Shown in pieces: positions 18,462 through 26,549 of a DNA stretch of 64,000 bases. The notes beneath the pieces were generated by a model. It had not been told where the DNA came from, did no database searches, and saw only the letters and a list, made by a program, of their open reading frames with translations. This stretch comes from Betaproteobacteria bacterium SCN2 (lineage in GTDB: Bacteria; Pseudomonadota; Gammaproteobacteria; Burkholderiales; Thiobacillaceae). Position 1 is the first letter of the stretch, and every line of letters begins with the position of its first letter. The stretch lies in NCBI GenBank assembly GCA_008923285.1, contig WBSG01000027.1:246745-310744 (forward strand), given 5' to 3'. A program made the position numbers and the translations under genes.

Positions 18462-19814
18462 ATGTCGAATTCGCATTTCAGCTACACCCAGGACAAGTTC
18501 AGGAAAATCGCCCGGCAGGTGCTGGATCACGCCAGGGCCGCCGGCGCCACCGCCGCCGACACCGAAGTGTCCGAAGGTTTCGGCCAGACCGTGACCGTTC
18601 GCAAGGGCGAGATCGAGACCGTCGAGTACAACAAGGACAAGGGGGTCGGCGTGACGGTTTACGTCGGCCAGCGCCGCGGCCATGCCAGCACCTCCGATTT
18701 GAGCGATGCCGCGCTCAAGGCCACGGTGGAAAAGGCCGCCACCATCGCCAAACACACCGCCGAGGACGAGGCCGCCGGCCTGCCCGAGCGCGAATGGCTA
18801 TCCGCCGAACAGCCGGAACTCGACCTCTTCCATCCCTGGAGCCTGACGGTGGAAGAAGCCGCGGAACTCGCCAGGGCCTGCGAAAGCGCCGCCTTCAAGG
18901 TCGACCGCCGCATCGACAACTCGGAAGGCGCCAGCGTCTCGACCCAGGCCTCGCATTTCATCTACGCCAACTCGCTGGGCTTCACCGGCGGCTATGCCAG
19001 CACCCGCCAGGGCGTGTCCGCCGCGGTGATCGCCTCGGAAGCCGGCGCCATGCAGCGCGATTACTGGTACACCACGGCGCGCGACGCCGCCGACATGAAA
19101 TCTCCCGAGCACGTCGGCCGCATCGCCGGCGAGCGCGCAGTGCGCAGGCTCAACGGCCGCCGCCTGACCACGCGCAACTGCCCGGTGGTGTTCGAGGCGC
19201 CCATCGCTTCCGGCCTCATCAGCAGCTTCGTCGGCGCGGTGTCCGGCGGCAGCCTGTACCGCAAGTCCTCCTTCCTGCTCGACAGCCTGGGCCAGGAAAT
19301 CTTCTCGCCCATCGTCAGCCTGCGCGAGGACCCCTTCCTGAAAAAAGGCCTCGGTTCCTGCCCCTTCGACAACGAGGGCGTCAGGGTCAGCGCACGCGAC
19401 GTGGTCAGGAACGGCGTGGTGCAGGGCTACTTCCTATCGAGCTATTCCGCTCGCAAGCTCGGCATGCAAAGCACCGGCAACGCCGGCGGCAGCCACAACC
19501 TGATCCTGCCGTGTTCGGAACCCGGCGGCGAACTCGACCTGCCGGCCATGCTGAAGAAAATGGGCGCCGGCCTGCTGGTCACCGAACTGCTGGGCCATGG
19601 CACCAACATGGTCACCGGCGACTACTCGCGCGGCGCCGCCGGCTTCTGGGTGGAGAACGGCGAGATCCAGTATCCGGTGGAAGAAATCACCATCGCCGGC
19701 AACCTCAAGGACATCTTCCGCGACATCCAGGCCATAGGTAGCGATGTCGAAGTGCGCGGCAGCAAGCTGACCGGCTCGATCCTGGTCGGCAACATGATGG
19801 TGGCGGGAGAGTAA
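18462..19814 (+). CDS. pmbA: Metalloprotease subunit PmbA/TldE
   Basis: 450-aa subunit of the TldD/TldE protease that matures modified peptides and degrades CcdA-like antitoxins. Evidence: N-terminal ARAAGATAADTEVSEGFGQTVTVRKGEIE, central SNSLGF-like IYANSLGFTGGYAS, and the C-terminal GHGTNMVTGDYSRGAAGFWVENGEI block. It lacks the HExxxH of TldD, as expected for TldE. It is divergent from darP with a 66-base intergenic region. The tldD partner is not in this window. Confidence 0.95.
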   Translation: MSNSHFSYTQDKFRKIARQVLDHARAAGATAADTEVSEGFGQTVTVRKGEIETVEYNKDKGVGVTVYVGQRRGHASTSDLSDAALKATVEKAATIAKHTAEDEAAGLPEREWLSAEQPELDLFHPWSLTVEEAAELARACESAAFKVDRRIDNSEGASVSTQASHFIYANSLGFTGGYASTRQGVSAAVIASEAGAMQRDYWYTTARDAADMKSPEHVGRIAGERAVRRLNGRRLTTRNCPVVFEAPIASGLISSFVGAVSGGSLYRKSSFLLDSLGQEIFSPIVSLREDPFLKKGLGSCPFDNEGVRVSARDVVRNGVVQGYFLSSYSARKLGMQSTGNAGGSHNLILPCSEPGGELDLPAMLKKMGAGLLVTELLGHGTNMVTGDYSRGAAGFWVENGEIQYPVEEITIAGNLKDIFRDIQAIGSDVEVRGSKLTGSILVGNMMVAGE

Positions 19815-19834
19815 AAAAACGTAAGGGGTAAAAC

Positions 19835-20467
19835 ATGAGGCTCAAGGCATCGACGGCGACACGGCTTCTCCAGCTTTGGCTGCTTTGCCTCGGCTTCGCC
19901 CTTGCCGCCTGCGACCGCGCCCCGCAACTGCCGCGCCTTGCCGGCGGCGACGTCATCCTCGCTTTCGGCGACAGCCTCACCCACGGCACCGGCACCTCGC
20001 GCGACAGCGCCTATCCGGCGGTATTGAGCGCGCTGACCGGCCACACCGTGGTCAATGCCGGCGTGCCGGGCGAAACCACGGCCGAGGGCCTGGCGCGTCT
20101 GCCCGAGGTGCTGGATGAGGTGCAGCCCAGGATCGTGCTGCTGTGCCTGGGCGGCAACGACATGCTGAGGCGGCATGACGCGAACGAAACCGAGGCCAAC
20201 CTGCGCCGGATGATCCAGGCCATCCGCGCCAGCGGCGCCGGCGTGGTGCTGATCGGCGTGCCCTCCCCCACGCTGTTTTCCGGCCCGCCGGCTTTCTACG
20301 AAAAGCTCGCCGACGAATTCGCCCTGCCCTACGAGGGAGAGATTTTCGACGAGGTGCTGAAGACGCCGCGCCTCAAGGCCGATCCCATTCACGCCAACGC
20401 CGAAGGCTACAGGCTGGTGGCGGAACGTCTGGCCGAACTGCTCAAAGACGCCGGGGCCATCAAGTGA
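19835..20467 (+). CDS. GDSL-type arylesterase lipoprotein (TesA-like)
   Basis: 210-aa SGNH hydrolase. A lipobox (LAAC, Cys26) after a hydrophobic N-terminus predicts membrane-anchored export. The SGNH blocks are all visible: AFGDSLTHGTG (Ser nucleophile), NAGVPGETT, GGND and DPIHANAEGY (catalytic Asp/His). TesA-type enzymes hydrolyse acyl esters and thioesters. The stop overlaps the GTG of the TRAP small permease (GTGA), an unusual coupling of an esterase to a transporter. AAGGGG precedes the ATG. Confidence 0.87.
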   Translation: MRLKASTATRLLQLWLLCLGFALAACDRAPQLPRLAGGDVILAFGDSLTHGTGTSRDSAYPAVLSALTGHTVVNAGVPGETTAEGLARLPEVLDEVQPRIVLLCLGGNDMLRRHDANETEANLRRMIQAIRASGAGVVLIGVPSPTLFSGPPAFYEKLADEFALPYEGEIFDEVLKTPRLKADPIHANAEGYRLVAERLAELLKDAGAIK

Positions 20468-21003
20468 AGCGGCTGCTGGCCATCAGCAGCCTGATCGACA
20501 ACCTCAACGAGCGTATCGGCCGCCTCGTCATGTGGGGCGTCCTCGCCGCCACCCTGGTCGCCAGCGGCAACGCGCTGGCCAAGCACTTCCTCGGCCAGGG
20601 CTCCAACGCCTGGCTGGAAGCGCAGTGGTACCTGTTCGGCGCGCTGTTCCTGCTGGGTGCCGGCTACACCCTCAAGCACAACGGCCACGTGCGCATCGAC
20701 GTCCTCCATCAGCGCCTGTCCGACAGGACGCGGGCCTGGATCGACCTGTTCGGCTCGCTACTCTTCCTGCTGCCCTTCGCCGGCCTGCTCGCCTGGCTGT
20801 CATGGGCGCTGTTCGCCGAATCCTGGCGCATCCAGGAAATGTCGCCCGACGACGGCGGCCTTGTGCGCTGGCCGGTGAAATTGCTGCTGCCGCTCGGCTT
20901 CGGCCTGCTGTTTCTGCAGGGCGTGTCGGAAACCATCAAGCGCGTCGGCGTGCTGCGCGGCGTGCACCCGCCCGTTGAAGAAAAGCCGGTGGAGGAAGTT
21001 TGA
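20464..21003 (+). CDS. TRAP transporter small permease, DctQ family
   Basis: 179-aa four-helix small membrane subunit of a tripartite ATP-independent periplasmic transporter. Hydrophobic stretches lie near 20-40, 60-80, 95-125 and 138-158; the family segment WLEAQWYLFGALFLLGAGYTL with HVRIDVL is present. It starts at GTG 20464, overlapping the esterase stop. Its own stop overlaps the TTG start of dctM. The periplasmic binding subunit is not in this operon; a TakP-like one is encoded at 29149-30225. Confidence 0.9.
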   Translation: MKRLLAISSLIDNLNERIGRLVMWGVLAATLVASGNALAKHFLGQGSNAWLEAQWYLFGALFLLGAGYTLKHNGHVRIDVLHQRLSDRTRAWIDLFGSLLFLLPFAGLLAWLSWALFAESWRIQEMSPDDGGLVRWPVKLLLPLGFGLLFLQGVSETIKRVGVLRGVHPPVEEKPVEEV

Positions 21004-22397
21004 TCGAACTCCTCGCACCGCTCATGTTCGCGAGCCTGGTGGTGTTCTTGCTGCTGGGCTACCCGGTGGCCTTCTCGCTCGCCGCCAACGGCCTGCTGTT
21101 CGCCTTCATCGGCATCGAATTCGGGCTGTTCGATTTCGCCCTGCTGCAGGCGCTGCCGGAAAGAGTATTCGGCATCGCCGCCAACCAGACCCTGCTGGCG
21201 ATCCCCTTCTTCACCTTCATGGGCCTGGTGCTGGAACGCTCGGGCATGGCCGAGGAACTGCTCGACACCCTGGGCCAGCTGTTCGGCCGCGTCCGCGGCG
21301 GGCTGGCCTATGCGGTGATCCTGGTCGGCGCGCTGCTCGCCGCGACCACCGGCGTGGTGGCGGCCTCGGTCATCGCCATGGGCCTGATTTCGCTGCCCAT
21401 CATGCTGCGCTACGGCTACGACAAGCGTCTCGCCTCCGGCGTCATCGTCGCCTCCGGCACGCTGGCGCAGATCATTCCGCCCAGCCTCGTGCTCATCGTG
21501 CTGGCCGACCAGATGAACGTTTCGGTAGGCGACATGTACAGAGGCGCACTGCTGCCGGGTCTGGGACTGGTGCTGATGTTCATGCTGCTGGTGCTGGCGA
21601 TTTCCCTCTTCAGGCCCGCCGCCGTGCCGGCGCTGCCGGCCTCCGCGCGCACGCTGTCGCCTTCGCAACTCAGCCTGCGCGTGTTCACCACGCTGATTCC
21701 GCCACTGGTGCTGATGTTCCTGGTGCTCGGCACCATCTTCCTCGGCATCGCCACGCCCACCGAAGGCGGCGCCATGGGCGCGGCCGGCGCGCTGCTGCTG
21801 GCGCTGGCGAAGGGGCGGCTGAAACTCGACATGCTCAGGCAGTCGATGGACGCCACGCTCAAGCTCACCAGCTTCGTGATCTTCATCCTCATCGGCTCCA
21901 CCGTGTTCGCCCTCGCCTTCCGCGGGCTCAACGGCGACCTGTGGGTGGAGGGCCTGTTCGAGCACATGCCCGGAGGAGTCATCGGCTTCCTCATCGTGGT
22001 GAACCTGCTGGTGTTCCTGCTCGCCTTCTTCCTCGACTTCTTCGAGATCGCCTTCATCGTCGTGCCGCTCTTGATGCCGATCGCGCTCAAGCTCGGCATC
22101 GACCCGATCTGGTTCGGCGTCATGCTTGCGGTCAACATGCAGACTTCATTCATGCATCCGCCCTTCGGTTTCAGCCTGTTCTACCTCAGGAGCGTGGCTC
22201 CGCCCGAGATCAGTACCACCGACATCTACTGGGGCGCGATTCCCTTCCTCATGATCCAGCTGGTGATGGTGGCCATGGTCATCGCCTTCCCCGAACTGGT
22301 CGGCCACCATGCCGAGACCGCCTCCGGCGGCGTCATCGACATCCACATGGAATCGGACGGCTATGGCGACTATTTCCTGCCGCGCGAATGGCGCTGA
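21000..22397 (+). CDS. TRAP transporter large permease, DctM family
   Basis: 465-aa large permease with about 12 hydrophobic segments. Family signatures include FFTFMGLVLERSGMAEELLDTLG, TGVVAASVIAMG, ASGTLAQIIPPSLVLIVLADQM and NMQTSFMHPPFGFSLFYLRSVAP. The start is TTG at 21000, overlapping the dctQ stop, with GGAGG four bases ahead; no nearby ATG fits better. Long C-terminal tail after the last helix (GGVIDIHMESDGYGDYFLP). Substrate unknown; oxoacid uptake is suggested only by the distant TakP-like protein. Confidence 0.9.
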   Translation: MIELLAPLMFASLVVFLLLGYPVAFSLAANGLLFAFIGIEFGLFDFALLQALPERVFGIAANQTLLAIPFFTFMGLVLERSGMAEELLDTLGQLFGRVRGGLAYAVILVGALLAATTGVVAASVIAMGLISLPIMLRYGYDKRLASGVIVASGTLAQIIPPSLVLIVLADQMNVSVGDMYRGALLPGLGLVLMFMLLVLAISLFRPAAVPALPASARTLSPSQLSLRVFTTLIPPLVLMFLVLGTIFLGIATPTEGGAMGAAGALLLALAKGRLKLDMLRQSMDATLKLTSFVIFILIGSTVFALAFRGLNGDLWVEGLFEHMPGGVIGFLIVVNLLVFLLAFFLDFFEIAFIVVPLLMPIALKLGIDPIWFGVMLAVNMQTSFMHPPFGFSLFYLRSVAPPEISTTDIYWGAIPFLMIQLVMVAMVIAFPELVGHHAETASGGVIDIHMESDGYGDYFLPREWR

Positions 22398-22435
22398 CTC
22401 GCCCCAGACTCTGAGAAAACAATGAAGGACCCGAC

Positions 22436-23023
22436 ATGAACCCAGCTGCCGTTTTCCAGGTCTCGCTTGCCGCTGCGCTGCTTGTTGCCGGCCTCCTCGG
22501 CATGGCGCCTGCCCGCGCCGACGACACGCTCTGGGCCAGGCTCGCCGAAGGCGGCAAGGTGGTGCTGATGCGCCATGCCGCCGTCGTCGAGGGCGGCGAC
22601 TCGCTGCTGCGCGACCCTTCCTGCAAGGGCGAGCGCAATCTCTCCGACAAGGGCAGGCAGCAGGCGAAAGCGCTCGGCGAGCGTTTCCGCGCGCGCGACA
22701 TTCCCGTCGAAACCGTGCACCACAGTCCCTATTGCCGCACCGCCGAAACGGCGAAGCTCGCCTTCGGCAAGGGCAGCGAAGCCGCCTATCTCACGCTGCT
22801 CGAAGCGCTCAGCGCGGAGGCGCAGGCAGCACAAACCGCGGCATTGAACCAAGTCATCGCTTCCCATGCCGGCAAGGGCAACCTGGTGCTGGTCACCCAC
22901 GAACCCAACATCAACGCGGTGTCGTTCGAGATGGTGAAACCGGCCGACTTCATCGTCCTGCAGCCTAAAGGCGGCAGCGAGTTCGAGGAGATCGGCATCA
23001 TCAAGTCGGGCGGGCCGGACTAG
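22436..23023 (+). CDS. Secreted histidine phosphatase-family protein
   Basis: 195-aa branch-1 histidine phosphatase with an N-terminal signal peptide (1-28, ending APARADD). The catalytic motif is LMRHAA (one residue off the usual RHG), with a second histidine in VLVTHEPNI and the arginine in a SPYCRTAETA block. Export is unusual for SixA-type members but common for periplasmic phosphoglycerate-mutase-like proteins. It is 38 bases after dctM and five bases before the DUF3565 gene. Substrate unknown. Confidence 0.82.
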   Translation: MNPAAVFQVSLAAALLVAGLLGMAPARADDTLWARLAEGGKVVLMRHAAVVEGGDSLLRDPSCKGERNLSDKGRQQAKALGERFRARDIPVETVHHSPYCRTAETAKLAFGKGSEAAYLTLLEALSAEAQAAQTAALNQVIASHAGKGNLVLVTHEPNINAVSFEMVKPADFIVLQPKGGSEFEEIGIIKSGGPD

Positions 23024-23028
23024 CCTCC

Positions 23029-23235
23029 ATGCAGCAGCGCATCACCGGCTTCCATCTGGACGAGGAAAACCACTGGGTCGCGGAACTCGAATGCGGCCAC
23101 TTCCAGCATACCCGCCACGACCCGCCCTGGGTCAGTCGGCCCTGGGCGGCGACGCCCGAGGGGCGCGCGTCCATGCTTGGCCATCTGCTCAAGTGCAAGA
23201 AGTGCGACGCAGGCGCGCCGCCCGACAAGCTTTAG
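23029..23235 (+). CDS. Small DUF3565 protein, likely zinc-binding
   Basis: 68-aa protein of the DUF3565 family. The pattern ELECGHFQHTRH and a C-terminal HLLKCKKCD place Cys and His residues for a zinc site. HxxPPW and RPWAATPEGR are family-typical. Function unknown. It follows the histidine phosphatase by five bases and is probably in the same transcript, convergent with cueR. Confidence 0.75.
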   Translation: MQQRITGFHLDEENHWVAELECGHFQHTRHDPPWVSRPWAATPEGRASMLGHLLKCKKCDAGAPPDKL

Positions 23236-23257
23236 CCTGCTGCGCGAAGCGGATGCA

Positions 23258-23734
23258 TCAGGAATGGCAGGCGTGCGCGGGGCGTTTCTTCTTCACCCCG
23301 CCGGCTGACTTGGCGCCACCGTTCACCGGCAACGCCTTCTCCAGTCCTTCCAGGATCGGGCAATCGGGACGGTCGTCGCCATGGCACTGCTTGACCAGGG
23401 TTTCCAGCGTGCGCTTCATGTCGCGCATTTCGCGGATGCGCGCTTCGAGTTCCTCGATGTGCGCATGGGCGAGTTCCTTGACCTTGCGGCTGGGGCGGCG
23501 GCGGTCCTGCCACAGCGCCAGCAGCTGCGCGATCTGCTCGATGGAAAAACCCAGGTTGCGCGCCTGCCTGATGAAGCGCAGGCTATGCACGTCGCTGGCC
23601 GAATACGTGCGATAGCCGGACAGCGTGCGTCGCGCCTTGGGAATCAGGCCGATCCCCTCGTAGTAGCGCACCATTTTGGCGGACACGCCCGAGGCCTTTG
23701 CGGCTTCGCCTATGTTCATGGAAACGTCGTTCAT
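23258..23734 (-). CDS. cueR: Copper-responsive MerR-family activator CueR
   Basis: 158-aa MerR-family regulator. The N-terminal winged helix (MNIGEAAKASGVSAKMVRYYEGIGLI) is followed by a dimer helix. The metal-binding loop CHGDDRPDC (C117 and C125, C-x7-C) matches the CueR Cu(I) site and differs from mercury or zinc sensors. AAGGAG precedes the ATG; a second ATG five codons in would give the CueR-like N-terminus MNIG. It lies 27 bases downstream of copA on the same strand, and CueR-type operators stand upstream of copA and copZ. Confidence 0.92.
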   Translation of the reverse strand: MNDVSMNIGEAAKASGVSAKMVRYYEGIGLIPKARRTLSGYRTYSASDVHSLRFIRQARNLGFSIEQIAQLLALWQDRRRPSRKVKELAHAHIEELEARIREMRDMKRTLETLVKQCHGDDRPDCPILEGLEKALPVNGGAKSAGGVKKKRPAHACHS

Positions 23735-23761
23735 GCGCGTTCTCCTTGTCGTCCGGCTGCC

Positions 23762-26077
23762 CTAGTCGTGCGCTGCCGCCGGTAAGGAATTGTAATCCGC
23801 CGCCGGTTCTGCGTGCTCGGTTTGCGACGTCATGGTTGCTGCGCTGGCCGGCCGCCAGCGCCTCAGCAGCAGGGCATTCGACACCACGCTGACGCTGCTG
23901 AAGGCCATGGCCGCACCGGCGATGACCGGACTCAGCAGGCCAAAGGCCGCCAGCGGAATGCCGACGATGTTGTAGATGAAGGCCCAGAACAGGTTCTGGC
24001 GAATTTTCCGGTAAGTGCGGCGCGAGATGTCGAGGGCATCGGCCACGAGCAGCGGATCGCCGCGCATGAGCGTGATGCCGGCCGCATGCATGGCGACGTC
24101 GGTGCCGGTGGACATGGCGATGCCGACATCGGCTGCGGCCAGCGCCGGCGCGTCGTTGATGCCGTCGCCGACCATGGCCACCACCGTTCCGTCCTCGCGG
24201 AACGCACGCACCGCTTCGGCCTTGTCCTCCGGCAGCACTTCGGCGCGCACAACGTCGATGCCGAGCGCATGCGCCACCGCCTCTGCGCTGCCGCGATTGT
24301 CGCCGGTCAGCATGGCGGTCTGCACGTTCTGCGCATGCAGGCGGGCGACTGCGTGCGCTGCCGCCGCCTTGGGCCGATCGCCGAAAGCCAGCAAACCGAC
24401 CACATCCCGCCTGCCGTTTCGCTCGCGCGCAAGCCACGACACCGTGCGCCCTGACTGCTCGTGCCTTGCGGCCGCGGCTGCGAGCCCACCCAGGCTCGCA
24501 CCCAGTTCCTGCATGAGCCGGCTGTTGCCAAGGTAGAGCGTAATGCCTTCCGCCGACGCCTGTGCGCCACGTCCCGGCAGCGCACGCAGGTCGGCCATCG
24601 CCGGCGCCGAAATGCTTCTGGCAGAAGCCGCCTGCAGCACCGCGCGCGCCAGCGGATGCTCGCTGCCCTGCTGGATGCCCGCTGCCAGCCGCAGCAGTTC
24701 GTAATGGTCGCCGTTCGCGGCCTCGCAGGCCATGAGCTCGGGCCTGCCTTCGGTGAGCGTGCCGGTCTTGTCGAAAGCCACGCGTTTCACGCGATGCGCG
24801 ACCTCCAGCGCCTCGGCATCCTTGATGAGAATGCCGTGACGCGCGGCGACGCCGGTGCCGGCCATGATCGCGGCGGGCGTGGCAAGGCCGAGCGCGCATG
24901 GACAGGCGATCACCAGCACGGCCACCGCATTGAGCACCGCTTGTTCCCAGTCGCCGGTCGCCAGCCCCCAGCCGGCCAGGGTCATTATGGCGATTACGAT
25001 CACCACCGGCACGAACACGGCGCTGACCTTGTCGACCAGTTTCTGGATCGGCGCCTTGGCAGCCTGGGCGCTTTCCACCATGCGGATGATGCGCGAGAGC
25101 ATGGTCTCGGCGCCGATGGCGCGAGTCTCGACCAGCAGCAGGCCTTCGCTATTCACCGAGCCGCCGGTCACGCGGCTGCCCGGCTGCTTGGCCACCGGCA
25201 GGCTCTCGCCGGTGATGAGCGACTCGTCGACCTGGCTCCGGCCTTCGCGCACCTCGCCGTCCACCGGCACACGCTCGCCCGGGCGCACCACGACCAGGTC
25301 GCCGACCTTCAGCTCTGCAAGTGCAACCTCGACATCGCGGCCGTCTCGGCGCACGCGTGCCCGGGCAGGGCGCAGCGCGTTGAGCGCGCGGATGGCGTCC
25401 GTCGTCTGCCGCTTGGCCCGCGCTTCCAGCCACTTGCCCAGCAGCACGAGGGTGATGACGGCGGCGGAAGCCTCGAAGTACAAGTGCATGCCTTCATGGC
25501 CGGCATGGCGGATCAGCTGGTAGACCGACAGCCCGTAGGCCGCACTGGTACCGAGCGCGACCAGCAGGTCCATGTTGCCGGTGCGTGCCTTGAGCGCGCG
25601 CCAGCCAGCGCGATAGAAGCGCGCCCCGAGCCAGAACTGCACCGGCGTGGCGAGCACGAACTGCAGCCAGCCGGGCAGCATCCAGTGCTGGCCGAACAGC
25701 AGGCCGGCCATGGGCGCCACCAGCGGCAGGGTCAACAGCGTGGCCAGCGCTATCGGCCACCAGCCGGGCAGGCGCAGGCGGATTTCGCCATCAGATGATT
25801 CCTGCGGCGCACCGTCCTCGGGAATCGCCGCGGTGCCGTAGCCGGCGGCGGCGACTGCCCGCTCCAGTTCTTCCTGCGTGGTGTCGGCCGCCGCTGTCAC
25901 CTCGGCGCGCTCGGTAGCGAGGTTGACGGAGGCCGCGGAAACACCCGGCACCTTGAGCAGCGCCTTCTCCACATGGGCCACGCACGAGGCGCAGGTCATG
26001 CCGGTGATGCCGAGGCGCAATGTGCGCGATGCCGCAGCCGCGGTCGCGTCTTGAAACGTAGTCTGTGCTGCGTTCAT
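23762..26077 (-). CDS. copA: Copper-exporting P-type ATPase CopA
   Basis: 771-aa P1B-type ATPase exporting Cu(I). One N-terminal heavy-metal-associated domain with GMTCASC (C29, C32); membrane CPC motif in [13 protein letters not shown]; phosphorylation site DKTGTLTEG; hinge [16 protein letters not shown]. The length, with a single HMA domain, is usual for betaproteobacteria. The ATG at 26077 has AAGGAG seven bases upstream; an ATG at 26113 would also be in frame but lacks a good site. Followed by cueR; driven by a divergent CueR promoter shared with copZ. Confidence 0.95.
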   Translation of the reverse strand: MNAAQTTFQDATAAAASRTLRLGITGMTCASCVAHVEKALLKVPGVSAASVNLATERAEVTAAADTTQEELERAVAAAGYGTAAIPEDGAPQESSDGEIRLRLPGWWPIALATLLTLPLVAPMAGLLFGQHWMLPGWLQFVLATPVQFWLGARFYRAGWRALKARTGNMDLLVALGTSAAYGLSVYQLIRHAGHEGMHLYFEASAAVITLVLLGKWLEARAKRQTTDAIRALNALRPARARVRRDGRDVEVALAELKVGDLVVVRPGERVPVDGEVREGRSQVDESLITGESLPVAKQPGSRVTGGSVNSEGLLLVETRAIGAETMLSRIIRMVESAQAAKAPIQKLVDKVSAVFVPVVIVIAIMTLAGWGLATGDWEQAVLNAVAVLVIACPCALGLATPAAIMAGTGVAARHGILIKDAEALEVAHRVKRVAFDKTGTLTEGRPELMACEAANGDHYELLRLAAGIQQGSEHPLARAVLQAASARSISAPAMADLRALPGRGAQASAEGITLYLGNSRLMQELGASLGGLAAAAARHEQSGRTVSWLARERNGRRDVVGLLAFGDRPKAAAAHAVARLHAQNVQTAMLTGDNRGSAEAVAHALGIDVVRAEVLPEDKAEAVRAFREDGTVVAMVGDGINDAPALAAADVGIAMSTGTDVAMHAAGITLMRGDPLLVADALDISRRTYRKIRQNLFWAFIYNIVGIPLAAFGLLSPVIAGAAMAFSSVSVVSNALLLRRWRPASAATMTSQTEHAEPAADYNSLPAAAHD

Positions 26078-26107
26078 GTCGTTCTCCTTGATGGCGGTGG
26101 ATGCCAT

Positions 26108-26137
26108 GGTCAAGGTTCCTGCGATGGGAAGGTCAAC
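26108..26137 (-). promoter_or_regulatory. Degenerate extra CueR-like dyad in the copA leader
   Basis: On the minus strand TTGACCTTCC is followed after a short gap by GGAACC, resembling the CueR dyad (ACCTTCC...GGAAGGT) with one damaged arm. There is no good -10 at 19 bp (GACCAT). It lies between the predicted copA start site and the copA ATG, so it may be a decoy, roadblock or decayed promoter. Confidence 0.4.
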
Positions 26138-26166
26138 CCCGGCACGCTCCTGCCATGACGATGCCG

Positions 26167-26197
26167 AGGCTAGACCTTCCTATGATAGGAAGGTCAA
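26167..26197 (-). promoter_or_regulatory. CueR-type promoter for copA
   Basis: Minus strand: -35 TTGACC (26197-26192), 19-bp spacer and -10 TAGCCT (26172-26167). The spacer holds a near-perfect dyad, ACCTTCC/GGAAGGT. The overlong 19-bp spacer with the dyad between -35 and -10 is the hallmark of MerR-family activation and matches the E. coli copA promoter layout. It reads toward copA. Confidence 0.85.
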
Positions 26198-26221
26198 GCA
26201 CAGTGTACGAAAAATATTCGC

Positions 26222-26252
26222 TTGACCTTCCCACGGTAGGAAAGCTCAAGCT
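26222..26252 (+). promoter_or_regulatory. CueR-type promoter for copZ
   Basis: Plus strand: -35 TTGACC (26222-26227), 19-bp spacer containing ACCTTCC...GGAAAGCT, and -10 CAAGCT (26247-26252). The layout mirrors the copA promoter but with weaker arms and a poorer -10. It reads toward copZ, whose ATG is at 26286 with AAGGAG just ahead. Confidence 0.75.
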
Positions 26253-26285
26253 GGTCTTCCCTCAACCAACAGAAGGAGTCATGAA

Positions 26286-26495
26286 ATGTATGAACTGAAA
26301 GTGGAAAACATGAGCTGCGGACACTGCACGGCACGCGTCACCCAGGCGGTGAAATCGGTCGATCCCGAGGCCAGGATCGAAGTCGATCTGCCAGGCAGGC
26401 AAGTTCGCATCGAAAGCGCTTGCGAGCTCATCGAGATCGCTGCGGCGCTGGCCGAGGCAGGCTACCCTGGCCAGGCGGTTTCGGACACCAACTAA
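26286..26495 (+). CDS. copZ: Copper chaperone CopZ
   Basis: 69-aa stand-alone HMA domain. The Cu(I)-binding motif is MSCGHC (C11, C14), and the domain ends with EIAAALAEAGYP, typical of the fourth strand/helix region. It hands Cu(I) to CopA or CueR in the cytoplasm. It has its own CueR-type promoter and AAGGAG, and is divergent from copA. Confidence 0.92.
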   Translation: MYELKVENMSCGHCTARVTQAVKSVDPEARIEVDLPGRQVRIESACELIEIAAALAEAGYPGQAVSDTN

Positions 26496-26503
26496 GGCCG
26501 AAC

Positions 26504-26535
26504 GAGCCGGATTCCGGACAGCCGTGGTCCGGCTC
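26504..26535. terminator. Hairpin between copZ and the convergent M6-like gene
   Basis: Perfect 8-bp arms GAGCCGGA and TCCGGCTC close a GC-rich loop between two convergent genes. No T-run follows on either strand, so intrinsic termination is only possible, not shown. Confidence 0.4.
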
Positions 26536-26549
26536 ACATCAAGTGTGGG

